NCBI RefSeq assembly: GCF_027409185.1
Contig: NC_084469.1
Coordinates: 77,907,918 to 77,971,917 of the forward strand
DNA: 64,000 nt
Source: Cynocephalus volans
Lineage: Eukaryota > Chordata > Mammalia > Dermoptera > Cynocephalidae
Reading direction: 5' to 3'
Positions 11,201 through 26,200 of this stretch are shown in pieces. The notes under the pieces were generated by a model. It was not told where the DNA came from and did not search any database. It saw only the letters and a list, made by a program, of their open reading frames with translations. The position numbers and the translations under genes are program-made. Within the stretch, counting starts at the first letter, position 1. Each line of letters begins with the position of its first letter.

Positions 11201-14200
11201 AATGATTTAGACCTACCAATTTAATTTCCCTCTGGAGACAACAGATATTTCTTGAGTAATGAATTCTTCCACACTCCTTTGAATGAATACATGGTATGTA
11301 TATGTTGATAAGATATAGGCAGGGTTTGATATGGTCAGTTATATTACCTATAGTATTCTTATCTAGTATTCTTTACTTAGTTTCTGTAATTTCTGTTGCC
11401 TTCTCCTTTTTATTATCCCCTTCATTAAACCGTCCTATGGGTTTATGGAGATTCACTAGGTAGATTCTTTTCCTTAGTAACTCATCAATCCTTAAGCCTG
11501 TACCCTAGAGACTCAAGACAATAAAGAACTCTACAAATTAAGGGAAATGAACAGGCCCCTCATGAGATTACCACAATTAAGACTGAAATTTAGAAGGTTT
11601 AATATTAAACCTAACAAGTAAAAACTCAAACCTCTTCCATTTCCTTAAAACTGGCTAAGACAAATTCATTCCTAATGTGTAGTAATGGGGATTTTTGGTA
11701 TAAAATATAGTGCAAAGATAAGTAACAATCTATGCAAGCACAAAATTAAGTTAAATGCTACTAAAATGTCACCCTGTTCTTCCTCTAAGACATCTATGCT
11801 ATCACTTTAAAATACTAACAAAAGCTGAATAAGCTATCTCTACAAGATTAGGGGAGAATTAGTATTTATTTTAAATACTGTACACAACAATATTAAAACA
11901 ACTGTTATTTTAAAAATAGTTTTCTTCTAATTCCAATATTTCTTATGAGAAATTCAAATATTTTTATGTATTTTTATCCTAGCAGTGAGGGCATTTAACA
12001 CAGAGCAAATCAGAACCAGGGAATTAACATGACCTATATAAGTTGATTTAGTTTGTGAGTGGAAGAACTCAATGAGAAATTTGCTGTTTTTACCGGAGCC
12101 CATTTTTTTTCTTTCTTTCTTTTACTGCTTGTTCATCAGAATAAAAAACAGTGTCTCAAAGCTGTACATTTACAAAAGGGTATTACAAGTCTCTATCATT
12201 TGCTTTGTGAGGTAAAAGAGATATATACCCATCCAAATGTAAAACAAACAATTTGGGGAAACAAATGTTGAGTCATATCTACTTCAGAAAAACCTCAACT
12301 TTTACCATTCATCAATCAGCCATGAGTCTACAAGGTACCTGTGTTTAAGACATTCTACTTCTATCTACTGGAAAATTACGTAATATTCTGATTTTGATTG
12401 AACAGGACACTAAGGTTATCTGATGAAAGCTGTAGTGATAAATATATAAATTTATGATGGCTTTGATATGAATGGTGTCCCCTTTGATCGAGGTTTGCTT
12501 AACCTTTGCATTGACATTTTTGGATTGGTATTGTGGGGAGGTTGTCCTATGTACTACAGGAAGTTTAGCAGCATCTCTGGCTTCTACCTACTAGACAAGA
12601 GTAGCATCTTTCCCCTGCCCACTACCTCTTCATGTCACTGAGCTGTAGCTACCAAAATGTCTTTAAACATTACCAAATGTCTCCTGGGGGGCAAAAATTA
12701 CCCCTTGATGAGAATCACTGCCTTAAATGTAGTACCCTTATGCGGCGCACAACCATATGCAATGGCACTGCTTAGACACAGATACGTTAAGTGACTTGCT
12801 CATTTCATTTAATAGCTTAGCCAGTCATGTGGGATTTGAAATTAGAGTGCATAAAATTATAGTCCATATCTCTCCCAACAAATCTGCTAGGTTCAACACA
12901 TTTCTACATCTGTTAATGAAATAGCATTCTAGAGATCTCAAATAATAAATTAATACAAAAGATTGACAACAAATGTATAAATACCTTTCTGGCATTTCTT
13001 CTGTTAATCAGCTGAACACGTTCTTCTCCAGTAAGACTATTAACATCTAGTTTATTAGGATTTCTGCAACGATGCCTTTTTTGTTTGGGCCTTCCCTCAT
13101 GAAGCTGCACTCTCTAAAATACATAGATATGTCTTTAAAATATTTACCTGTGTAAAACTATTCAAAATATTACAAATAAGCTGATCCAAGTAATTTAATT
13201 TTATATGATATGAAAGCATTTACCCTTTAGTTATTCACACTTTAAAAATATTTAAACTTTAGCACTGGCCGGTTAGCACAATTGATTAGAATGTGGCGTT
13301 GTAACACCAAGATCAAGGATTTGGATCCCTGTACTGGCAAGCCATCAAAAAGTAAATAAAATGCAATTTTAATTTTAATAAAAAATATTACATGTATTTT
13401 CTCTTCAAATTATACATTTAAAAATTATTCAAGGCCAACACAATGATCACAATTATGGCTCTAGATGAAAGCAGGGTCCTTCCATTTGCTTCTGAAACAA
13501 GCCAAGACTTTGCTAGTTCTTTCCTTAAATGCTCTCAAAGACCACAGTATTCCTAGAGTGATACCTGAAGGGATTAGCAATGATGCTGGAGGATTTTCCT
13601 CTAAATTGTATAGTTCTTTACTTTTTCTTCTGATAAACTTCTCCTGAAATTTATCTGGAGAAACTTACCAGACTTTCCCTGCACTGTGACAATTTATAAT
13701 TTGTACTAGTGGCTTTCATTTCTCTTCATCTCATTAATAGTTTTTCTTATCGCTTCACATGTAATACTCATAATACTAAAAGGTATTATTCTTATTTTAC
13801 AACTGGGGAATCAGAGAGGTTCTCTTCCTGAAAGGTCATACAGCTAGCAAGTGGCAGAAGCAGATTAAGAACTCATATCTGGCAATAAAAATAAAAAACT
13901 TTCCATCGACCATAGTACTTATCTCTACAACTGTTAACAAAGTGGGCTTGATGGTTGTAGCCATTTCCAGCCAATCAGAATTCAAAGAAAATAATGCTCA
14001 AACTCTTCAGCTTGGCATACCAGTCACATCGCAACCCAAACCTATTCAGCTCACCTTTTCTATTCATTTACTATTACCCCACTCACACACCCACATCCTC
14101 TAGAATATCAAACTAGTCATTGTTTTATGTATATGCCTTATAGTTGTATCCTCTTTTAATTCTATTCATAATTGTCCTATGATGTCTAGAATATCCTCCC

Positions 14201-17200
14201 CTTGTCTTAACCTGGTCAATGCCTCCTTATTCTTTATTCATCCACCAGCGAAATGTCAACTCTGTTTTCTTTCTATCTTTCCCCAGATACTTTACTCTGC
14301 CTAGGCAGAGTTAATTGGTTTTATATCTGTTCTCATGGCACTTTATACATACCTCTGTAATAGTATATTCTACTCCATGTTATAAGTATTTAGCTATAGA
14401 GATACCACAATAGAGTATGAAATCCAATAATCACTAATGTAAAGCATCCTTGGAAAAGCATTATATGTTATATTCTTTACCAGAACAAATGCCACCTTTT
14501 AAAAATATGTTTTTAAATCTTAATAATGAAGTTATACATAACATTATGATAAAAGGTTTATTTGCAGTGAAAATGATAAATGGATACAAAGATTTAAAAA
14601 GTTAATAGACTTTTTTTTACAGTGATAAGAGAAACGTATGAAAATCCTTCAGAGACTAGAGACAATGTAAGTGCCACGGGGGCAAGAACTTTATATTGTT
14701 CACTGTTATATCTTCAATCCCTTAAAATTGAAACTAGCACATGGTAGTAACTCAAAAATTTGTTGACTGAATAAATAAATGTGATTTTCTAACATGTTAA
14801 GAAATTATAGGGTTAAACTAATAATTCTCATTATTTTTAGAATTGCGATATTCATTCTGTGATTACCCATTATATTTAGTGAAAAACCCTCCCCCTGTAA
14901 TTGTAAGGACAGATTTGGCATTTTTTTTAAAGCACAAGGAATTGAATAAAAATTTGAGAATTTGTGGCATCTTTTGAGTAAACTAGGGATATGAAGGGCA
15001 TCCAAAAGCCAAGACTGAGGCTCTCTGTTTTAGACTACCAGGTTGTTCCTTGGTGACAACAGCAGCAATATAAAATACTGGAACTAAATATTATGGATGC
15101 AAAGTCCATTCGAGGGACTAGGGCTTTTATGGTTTCTTTTTATGAAAAAAATAACAAGGCAATTTTTTCTGTTAATAAAATAATAATCACTTTATATTAT
15201 ACATTTTAGTTTTCAAAATATTTTCATTTTTTAATCATAGATTCAATACGTATTTACATGGAATTAGATACTATTCTATGTATCAGGAATTATGTTCTTA
15301 GTCCTAGGGATACAAGGGTGAATAGGACATAGTCTTTAATAAGGCCATAGGGTAGCATGCAGCTTCACTTGGGTTATCTATTTAATCTTCATAATGGAGG
15401 CATATAGAACAGGCCTGCTAACTTCACTGTATAGAGGATACGCCTTTATTCTCTTACCTTATAAAGTACACATAAATGATAAGAGATACACAAAATTTGG
15501 TACATTAGTGTCTGATAGTGAAGTACTAGAAAAATCAAATAATAGATTTCTATGAATGAGAAAGCCACATGCCAATAAGAAGATAGTAAGTAGGCAGTAT
15601 TTCAAAAGATAAGGAGAATGCAAATAAAAAATACCGATTCTCATCTTTGATTAATGTAAACTTGTTATGCACCTGGAGGGACAGAAGCTGTACTCTTACA
15701 GCTTGAAGAGCTTAACAGTAGTAGTTTGAACACTGGATTTAAGACTTTATTTGCTGTGTGGCATTGGACTATTTACTTAAAACTTCAGTGCTTCAATTCC
15801 TTTATCTATAAAATAGTTATAATAATGTCAATCTAATAAAGTTGTTATGTTAAATGGGATAATACATATTAAGTGCTAAGTATAATGGTAGGCACATTGC
15901 TAAATTTCAATAAATGTTTACTACGATCCTTATTATTTTATTTTATTTATTTGGCAGCTTCTGGTATGGAAATCTTACCACTTGACCTTAGTGTTTATTA
16001 TCATTTTATAAATAAACTCCTGAGAGAAAGGATTGAATATTTTATACCTCTGGGTCTAACATAGTACTCAGTACTGATTTTTATTATTAAATACTTGTTG
16101 AATGCAGAATGGAAAAATGAAAAATGGCACTGTACTGTATCATGGGAAAGATGATAATTTGTTCTTCTACTAATTTTCCTAAATCTTAGAAAGAACACAT
16201 ATTTAGCATCAGTGGATGAGAATTTATGCTTCATTATTACAGGTTTGATGAGTCAGAAATAATATATACCAAGATTTTTAAGGTATCACCTACAGGAATA
16301 AATGCTCCTAAATCTTCCACATAACCTGGGTGTTCCTTAAGCCATTTTTCCAAATCCTTTCTCTTGGGTGCATCATCTCCTGCAAGTCTTGTCCCATCTT
16401 TCAGATTAATAACTGGAACTGGACTTTCTGTATCAGGAATTCCTTGAGGTTGAGTGTAGGATAGTGCTGGATTTATCCCTGTGGAAATCTGTGAGTTGGT
16501 TAAGCCTAAAGTAGCCTGTAGAAAAACAAGAAAGGAAATTTTTATTTCCATGCTTTATCATTCTAATTTTGGTCCAATGAAACAATTCTTTTTGAAGAGG
16601 AAAAAAATAAGTTGTTGCTTAAAATTCTGCTGAATCTTTTAAACTTAAAATTTTCATGAATTTTGGCCAGTGTCAGATTCAACTAAGATACAATCTATAA
16701 CTATATAGTATACTTCTTTCTCACAAAACAGCAATATTGTACATATTTACCAGGACTGAATTTTGGACTCTAGCATCAGTAGTTTTTCAGTATTGCTTTA
16801 CTTACATGATTAGGTGGTTTACTTCTGTTAAAAAAGAGGATGTCAACACCTTCTACATTCTTCCTCCTTCCCCGCCTTTTTTTGATGACAGGTTGGTCGT
16901 CTAATATCACTCCATTGGCACCAAGGTTTGATTGAATGGAAGTACCTAATCAAATTAAAAATGCAAAATAGTGATAAAAATTTAGTTCTTAAATAAATTG
17001 AAAGTAATCATTTTCCTAAATACATGGAAGTGTAGTTCTTATTTTATATATCTAAATCAAGAAATTCTTAGACTAAAAGAATTACTAATCCCTTTACTAA
17101 ATCAAAAACTAGGCTAATTGTCATCTAGGCCTCTTTCAAATTTTGACTTGTCTTCTCAGTTTCCCCCCCTCGATATTCACATACCTTCTCTTCCTTCCTC

Positions 17201-20200
17201 TTTCACAGGAAGAAGCATGCCTTTCTCTTGTCCAAGATAAACCTTTCCCCTTTCTTTGAACCCATTAATTTCTACATTTTCTAAAAGCTTATTTTTATCA
17301 TTTGTCTCTGCCAAAATGTCTTTTTGTATATTAGATTCTTCTTCTCAAATTAAAAATATGGCCTACCTCAAACAAAAAATAAACTTCTTTTGGCCTTTTT
17401 GTAACCCTAAAACTTTTGAAAGACTGGTCTCTATTGTGCTCCTTTTTTTCACAACCAAGTTGTTTTTCAGTTTCTCACAGTCCACCTCATGGTGCTTTCC
17501 ACAGGTTGTGTTCTTACACTGACTGTATAGAAAGAGGAGGCAGAGTAAACCTACCCCATGTACACCTCAGCCCAGGCCCTATGCTTGGTCTGGATTGTGA
17601 ATAGGGGGACATGGTTTAAAAAAAAAAAAAAAAAAATTTCTAACAGTCCATTCCTGCTCCAACCTACTTGTGGTATTTTCTTGAAGATCACCAATAACTT
17701 TTTAGTTCCCAAATTAAACTGACCTTTCTTATTTCAGTAGGCAGTCAATAAAAAATGTTTGTAAGAGGCATGAATGAAACAATTCCATGCATTCAGTCAT
17801 TTTTTCCAATAAATAAGTATTTACTAAGTGGATATGTAACAGGCAGCATGATGGTTCATATCAAAGATGAATAAGATACTGTTCCTCAAAGAGTATATAA
17901 TTGTGAATTCTCTTAAGAGAAAATATTATTAAGGGTGGTAGATATCTATCTATCTATCTCTCTATCACCCTTAATAATATATATATATATCACCCTTAAT
18001 AATACACATATTTGGCAGATGGCCAGTATGGGGATCTGAAACCTTAGACCTTGCTGTTACAAGGCGGTGCTGTAACCAATTGAGCTAACTGGCTAGCCTG
18101 AGATGTTTGTTTAAAACAGTTCACATGCTTGTAGTGAGAAATGCATGTTCGATCATTCAAGGAGAACTTATAGAGCAAGTCCTGTGTGTTCCTGAATAAG
18201 GTATTGCCCTTTGGTTGTCTGTGTAACCTTATGGAAGTCACTTGCCTTCCTCCCATCTCAGTTTCAAAAGGTACCTTAATTCATAATGTAAAGAATAAGT
18301 AATCACAATGACTAAAAGTCACTTTCGCATGTATGAAAGTACTACAGGAATTGGACACAACACTTTGGGGAAAAAACGCTTTCATAATGTCCATATACTG
18401 AATTTCATTATAATTTGATTAACAAAATATTGTGAATATGATGATTTGAAAATACTTTCACTGTAGTACATTTTAGCAGTAATAGAATAACTCTCTTAAT
18501 GTACAACTTTTAAAAGTACCATTCTGTTTCATAAGAACTTCTCATGGCTTCCTATTCTAAGGTAAATAGACTGCCTTGCATCAACCCCCAACACCTGCCC
18601 TAGAGCTCAATTTTTGATGCATTCTAGAATTTAGATTCACCTCTCCTAAACAGGCTCTAATCTTGTACCTATATCTATCTCTCCAGTAAAAATTTATATG
18701 ATAGTTAGGTCAGTCTTATCACAAAACCATACTATTTTACTCACATCTAGTCTCTGGTTTATGCTATTCCCTGCCACTCTTCTACCCCTCCCACCAACCC
18801 TATTTTCCAGAAAGACCATTATCTAATCTTATCAAATCCTATTCAGGTCATCTCTTCACAGGACTTTGCCTAAGTTTCTAGACATCAGTGACTTTTCTCT
18901 TTTCCAACATTTATTAATTATAAGCTAAAATATATTGTCCTGTTTTCCAATGTATTGTCTATTATTTTAATGTGTAGGTCTAGTCTACCAAGCAACTGAA
19001 AGGCAGAGAAAGTGTCTTACATTTCTTTTACTTTCCCTTTAGCACTGTCCCTGTGCTACATAACAAAGAGAAGTAGTTAATATAATCTACAGAAAAACAC
19101 TTTGTATACATACCAAGTGCACGTTCATAAACATATCCTACTTGGCCAGTTCTTTGTACTAATTATATACTACCCTGACTTATTTATGAAAATAATTTTA
19201 ATAAACATTACCAGTTCATTTTAAGCTAGAATCCAACATGGAAAATTTAACTTTATAAAGTCTGTGTTGTCTTTATCTTACATGTAACTATAGCAATATT
19301 AAAAATAGCCTCTTTCTATTGAAAGCTTACTAAGTACCAGATACTGGACTAAGTTTTACAAATACTATCTTAAATAATCAAAAACACAACAAAAACACAG
19401 AGGTATTATTAAGCCCTTTTTACAAATGAGATCAGAAACATTAAGTCACTTGCTTAGTATCCTAACAGGTAGTGAATGAGAGAATTCAACCTGAGCTTGC
19501 TTGGGTTTGCCATCCCTTACATACTATTCCAGGCAGCTTATGAAATGGGCTCTTAAGTTTTATCCTCTTGTTATAATCTATGCTATTTTATCCTCCTTTA
19601 CTAATTAAATTATATTACATCTGGTATCTTTATTCAAGGCTTTTGGATAAAATTCGAGGAGTAATCACATAAAAATAAAAAAAGACATAGCTGATGGAGT
19701 TTGTATGTGTTGTCCCGGCCAAAACTCATGTGGAAATTTGGTCCCCAATGTGGCAGTGTTGGAAACTGATTGAGTCATGGGGGCAGATCCCTTATGAATG
19801 GTTTAATGCTCTCCTTGGGGGAGGGGGAGTAATGAGTGAGTTCTTGCTCTATTAGTTCCCCCGAGAGCTTGTTGTTTAAAAGACCCTGGCACCTCCTCTC
19901 TGTATCTCTCTTGCTTCCTCTCGCCATGTGATCTGCTTGTACCCACTGGCTGTCTGCTGCTTTCCGCCATGAGTAGAAGCAGCCTGAGGCCTGTGCCAGA
20001 TGCAGCTGTCCCAGAATCATAAGCCAAATAAACCTCTTTCCTTTATAAATTACCCAGTCTCAGGTATTTCTGTTATAGCAACACAAAACAGACTAATATA
20101 ACAGCCTTAGGAAATAATTTCAATAATAACCTCTGTTAAACATCTAATGCTAAAATCTGTGAGTACCTAATTTTAACATCTGTTTAGCATCTGACTGTGT

Positions 20201-23200
20201 GCCATGCTCTTTGCCAGCCACTTTACATAGTTGTTTTATTTAATCCACTCAACATCACCTCTCTCCTTTCCCCCATCCCTCATTTCACAAACAAGAAAAG
20301 TAAGGCTCAAAGATGTTAACAGATTTCCCAAAAGTCATATAGGAAGACAGATCCAAATTTCACATTTGCAGGTATTAAGTTGGATGAGACATAATGCTTA
20401 GATAATAACTACATATAGTGTTACTATATGAAACTTTTAAATATTTTGTACAGCTCCAAAACCAGTGTTACAATTACTATTGATATTACAAGTGTACTTC
20501 AAAAAGTTTGTGGAAAATGGAATTAAAAGATAATATGAACCCTTCTATGAACTTTAGTTATTTATTTATTTAATTGAAACACAATAGATTGTACATATCT
20601 GTTGGGTATCACGTTGAATATCAACACCTGTGTGCAATATGTGATGTTCAAAGTAGGATAATTAGTGTATTCAACATTATACAATGCGATCATTTTTTGT
20701 GGCCCATTACCAATTTCTTGCTAACTTCTCCTCTCCCTCTCCCTTTCTCACCTCTGGTAACCTCATTTCTGTTCTCTCCTGATGAAAGTTTAAGGTATTA
20801 TTGTGATTGTTGTATCTTTCTTCTTTTGTTTTTTACGTATTTGTTTATTTTTTTTTTAGCTCCCACTTATGAGTGAGGACATGTGATATTTCTCTTTGTG
20901 TGCCTGGTTTATTTCACTTAACATAATTTTCTCTAAGTTTATCCGTGTTGCTGCAAATGGCAGACTTTCATTCTTTTTTGGCAAAGTAGTATCCATTGAG
21001 TATTATATACCACATTTTCCTTACCTAGTTGTCCGTTGATGGGTATTTAGGTGTGAAGACCCCTCATAATAAAAACAGTATTATTTGCCAAAGAATTACT
21101 TATAGGTGAAGGCCATACAATAATTTAGGTACAATAGCAATAAAATATTCAGATGACAGAAGTAACAATCCCATTGTAAGAGTTATCAGGGTAAGAGCAG
21201 TCATATTATTCAACCTCACTTATGTTGAGCAAAAGAGTCCACAGCTTATCTTCCCCATCTGTTCCCATTTTCTGGTGAAAAAAGAGCTCTTTAATAACAA
21301 AACTATCATTGTAAAGCATAATTTGGGGTACTTATATTTCAGTGTAGAAGTATGGTTGATTCATATTTGAACTGCAATTCATACATGTGTGAAAGTCTAA
21401 TAATTGGAAAATTACACTGAATGGTTAATGAATCCACAAGAGACCAAACTGATGCTGATGAAGCTAAAACAACTAATTTGTAATTAAAAAGTGGTAACAG
21501 CAGCAATTGGAAACAGCAATCAATTCAAGACAACACTTCTAATAAAACATTATTTTCCCAAATTGTAGGAATTCCACACACTATATACATGCACAGGAGG
21601 AATTCTGAAATGTTTCCAAGTATGGTGACCAGACTTAGTAGAATACTGAAAGAGTCCTTATCCTAGTGTACAAAGAAGGTATAAAGGAAACTGAAGTCAT
21701 TCATCTGCTTTAAAACTAGAATATTTGGAGATTAGTATACTGTGGTCCACACACTGAGACTCAGTTGACCTTGAGTATCATTCTCAATTCTTGATACTGC
21801 ACTTTAAGCAGGACACAGATAAATTAAAGTACAACTAGACTTAGATAAAACAAAAACAACATCTAATATATTCATTAATACCTATAGAGCACACAGCACA
21901 TGGCACCGATTAGGTATTTAATAAATATTTGTTGATTCAAATTGTTAAAAGCTTAGGAGAAATATAGATAATTTCAAGGAGAGATATGATAACTGCTTTC
22001 AAAATGTTAAGACTTATCATGTAGCCATAGAGCTAGGTTAATTCTGTGTTGCCTTTATGCCTTTTTGTGACTGGCCGCACCGCGCTCAGCCAGTGAGCGC
22101 ACTGGCCATCCTTACATAGGATCCGAACGCGCGTTGGGAGCGCTGCTGCACTCCCAAGCGCCGCACTCTCCCGAGTGCGCCACCGGGTTGGCCCACTGTG
22201 TTGCCTTTAAAGACAGAACTTCAATCACTGAGAGGAAACTATAGCAAGCAAAATTTACTTCCAAATAAGGAATTTTCTGACAATTAAAGCTGCTTAACAT
22301 AAAAAGAATTTTTTAAGGTAGTAAGCACCTTGTTCCTGCAAATATTCCATTAGGATAAAAGATTATCCTTCAGAGATCAGTCATAAATAATTCCTGTATG
22401 CTGTAGATGCCTGACTTTCTTATTTCTAAAATCTTCCTAAAGCTTCTGGGCCCACTGCCTGAGCAGAAGCCTAGGGGAGCGATGTCCCACACACTGCTGC
22501 CCTGGGCCCAGACCCGATCCCTGGAAAGGTCTGCCCCTGTCCCGAGCAGGAGCCAAGGTGGTCTACCACAGCCACCGCCACACCTACTGCCACCACAAGG
22601 ACAGCTCACCACCACAGGCTAGGGCCAACCTACAGAGAGCCCACCTCATGCTCGACTGCACTGATATAAGAAGAATCACCAGCGGATCCTACAAATAGAG
22701 GTGGAAGTCTTTCTCCTCTAGCCCACTCCAGAGTAATAGAAGAAACAAGTGCCCAGCAGATGACCAAACATGAGTTAAAACTTCTCATTTTAACTTCTTG
22801 TACCTATCACCATCAATTTGTGATTTAGATGTTTGTTTTTTAATTCATAATATACATTCATATGGAAACACTGTTTTAACTTTTATCTGTATAAAGTTAC
22901 TTGACAAAATGAAGTTCTACCTAAATATTCAAGCCCATAATATGAAATTGCCTTCTATGCTTTAAAATGTTATATTAAAAGTTCCAATAAAAATTGATTA
23001 AGATTTAAAATTAAATTGATTACAGGCTTAAGAGAGGTACCAACATTGAAGTAAAAATGAATTCTTATTATAAGAACTTATAAAAGAGGACTTGGAAATG
23101 ATAGGGAATATTTTATACCAAGACAATTATTATTTGCATAATCACCTGATACTGGCATAGATTTTGGAAAATTAATAAGGCTCGTCTCTGATGCACTTTG

Positions 23201-26200
23201 AAGCTCCCGAAGCCGTGTGAGGTACTGCTGTTGCCCCAGAGCACCATCTTCACTATCAAATGGCCTTTTCTGAGCAAGCCCTTGCTTCTGAAATGTCAGC
23301 TTCAAACCACCTTCCTGTTAAACAAATACCATTATTAAGGCAGAAACTGTTAAAAAAAAAAACCTTACTGCAGGATATTAAGAGAAATTTTTTTACCTAA
23401 AGTGAAGTAAAAACCATGAAACATTAATGAAGTTCTCTTCTCACTGATGAATCAATTGAATAAAACATTTTAAATCAATTTCTATAGTGAATATGACATT
23501 TTCTATCTTAATGAAAAAAAATAATCCAGGTACAGTTTTCTTAGCACATTGTAACATTTTCAGCTTTAGACATATGTCTCTATGTACATTATTCATATGA
23601 CATTTTAGAGGACATTACCCATATTTGAGACACAGAGTAATCAATTATGCTTCGAAAATCATACTAAAAAATTAAACGTTACTGATAAAAAAGCATGCTA
23701 GATGTTTAAAACAGACAGGACACTGACATACCATTTAAATATTATATAAAAGAACCAAAACAGTTAGAAATTTTCACACTATTTAAGAAAGCATCTTGAT
23801 CAGCAGAAGAACTATTTTCAGTAGTACAGGGAGAGAAACATTTAATGACGATCTCTCTAGTAGAATATTCAAGTCTATAAACCTGGATATCAAAAAGAAA
23901 ACAATCCAAATACCAGGAAACAAGTATGTGAAGGAAGAAGAGTAAGAGCAGGCAGCCATTTGCAGGAAAAGCATGCTGCACACCGCAATCGCAATCAGGC
24001 CCTAGGGCAATAAAAATACACATACGTCTTTGATTTTCACTGTAAACTCCTTTTCTCGTACATGCTTCTTCACCTTTGACATCTGTGTTAATTGATCATG
24101 TTCTTCTTTAACACCGGCACCTGGGGGAGTGGGTACACTGGGCTCAATATATTCTGTAGCTGCTCCAGGGCTGTCCAGCAGTTTTGTGGTATAGAAAGAA
24201 GCCACTGTGTTAGCATCATAACTTCTTCTAGCTGAAGGCCACTTCCCTTTCAGAACTGTTTGACAAATACTATCCAACCGGTTGATCATCACACGATCCT
24301 AGAAAAGCATGCAACATCAAAGTATAATTTTAATAATTAGGCCAGACCTTTGGAGATCAAATAGCCCAAGAGCCTTGATGAATTTAATCTTGGTACGACA
24401 TATGTGTGTGGCATGCATATGTATTCTCACATACATATTACAACTCTGTAAGAAGTTATTCAAGTACAAATTCCCTTTAGTGAAGTTCAAAAATATTATG
24501 TCATAAAGACAATTTTCTACTCTTTGTTTTTATAGTTATAAAAGTAATACAGGTTCCTTATAAAGGATTCAAACGACTTAGGAGTATACAAAAGAGCACA
24601 GAATCCTTCATTCCTGCACTTTCCAATCTCATTCCTAAAAGTAAGTTTTCCTACATTAGTCTAGTTTCATGGTAGAATTGTATGAATTCAATCTTAGCTT
24701 TTTCTACCACTGTTTGTACATGTGCTCAAATGAACTTTTTTCTAGGTCACAACTAGCTATTGTAATTTCTTTGAGGAGACAGTTCAAAGCTGAGTCTTTT
24801 CATAAAGAACCACTTCAATATTAACTTGAATGTAAGAGTCCATTATCTTTTATTTCAAACATTATCTTTCTACTTCAAACCTTTCTAAGGTTATGTTAAG
24901 AAGCACACACATTTAAGTAGAACACCAAAATGCAAACCTACACTTTACACTGCCCTATTTTTCCACAAAATAAGAACATCTATCATTAAAGCAACAGAAA
25001 AATACTAAAAAGTGAACTTTCCCAAGAAGAAATTATTCATTTACCTTTGGCCAATATGAGGCTGCCAGCATGTATCCACCTTGTAAGATGTAAGCAGACT
25101 CTGGTGTCCCATTATTCATTTGGAAACTATCCTGGGTCTCATCCTGGGTAGTGCTCAGTGATGCAATGCTTTCTTCATCATAGGCTTTCATGTGAGGGGT
25201 ACCTTCTGCTAAGAACAATGATAACCATTTAAGAAAGACTGCATACAACAATTTTACTATATATACTTTAAAAATCTTATATGATTATTCATAAATATTC
25301 ACAAATGAAAAAATTAAAAGTAACGACAACAACAAAAAGCTTTAAAAAAAGTAAAAAAATTAATCTAGAATACAATAGAGCACCTATCACTTTTTTTTTT
25401 TTTTTTTTTTTTTTTTGGTCTTTTTCATGACTGGTACTCAGCCAGTGAGTGCACCGGCCATTCCTATATAGGATCCGAACCCGCAGCGGGAGCGTCGCTG
25501 CGCTCCCAGCACTGCACTCTCCCGAGTGCGCCACGGGCTCGGCCCAAGCACCTATCACTTTTAAAATGACTCCTTATAGGTAGACTTCATCTGGACTGGG
25601 AGGACTATATAAATACCTGATGGAGATACCATAATTCTCTAAATGAGGTGATTCTTAGAATTGGGCATGTTCCTTGTGGCAACCCTGAAAGTTATCCCTA
25701 TGGAGTTGTTATAAGAGATTGTGGCTCCTGCACACGCATGATGTTGACTCATTTCCTTGCATTTGAACTGTTGGACTAGTGCAAGGACACCTGCAGAAGA
25801 GGACCAACCTAACACCACTACTCTGCTGACAAACTGTAGTTCTTATCGTATATCTTCTGAGTGTCAAGTATGGCCTATGATACAGTTGTTGGTCTGTTTA
25901 TTCTAATACACCTGGTGACTGCTATCTTTCATTTGTTTACTAAGCAACTTGTTCTAGGGAAAAATATAATACTAAATTTAAGACATTCACAAAGAAATAA
26001 AGCTATTTTGTAAAAATTTTAGTTCCTTTGTCTGACTAATCTATTTTGCAATGCTTCAAATACTGAATAGGGACTCTGGTCCAGTAATTCTAGTTTCCTT
26101 TTCAATAGTGCTTTTCTAAGTTTTACACATAAAATTAATAATTTCAAGCATGCTTAAGTTATCGTTTCCAGTTAAGTTTTCATTTTCACTTGAAAAGTTG

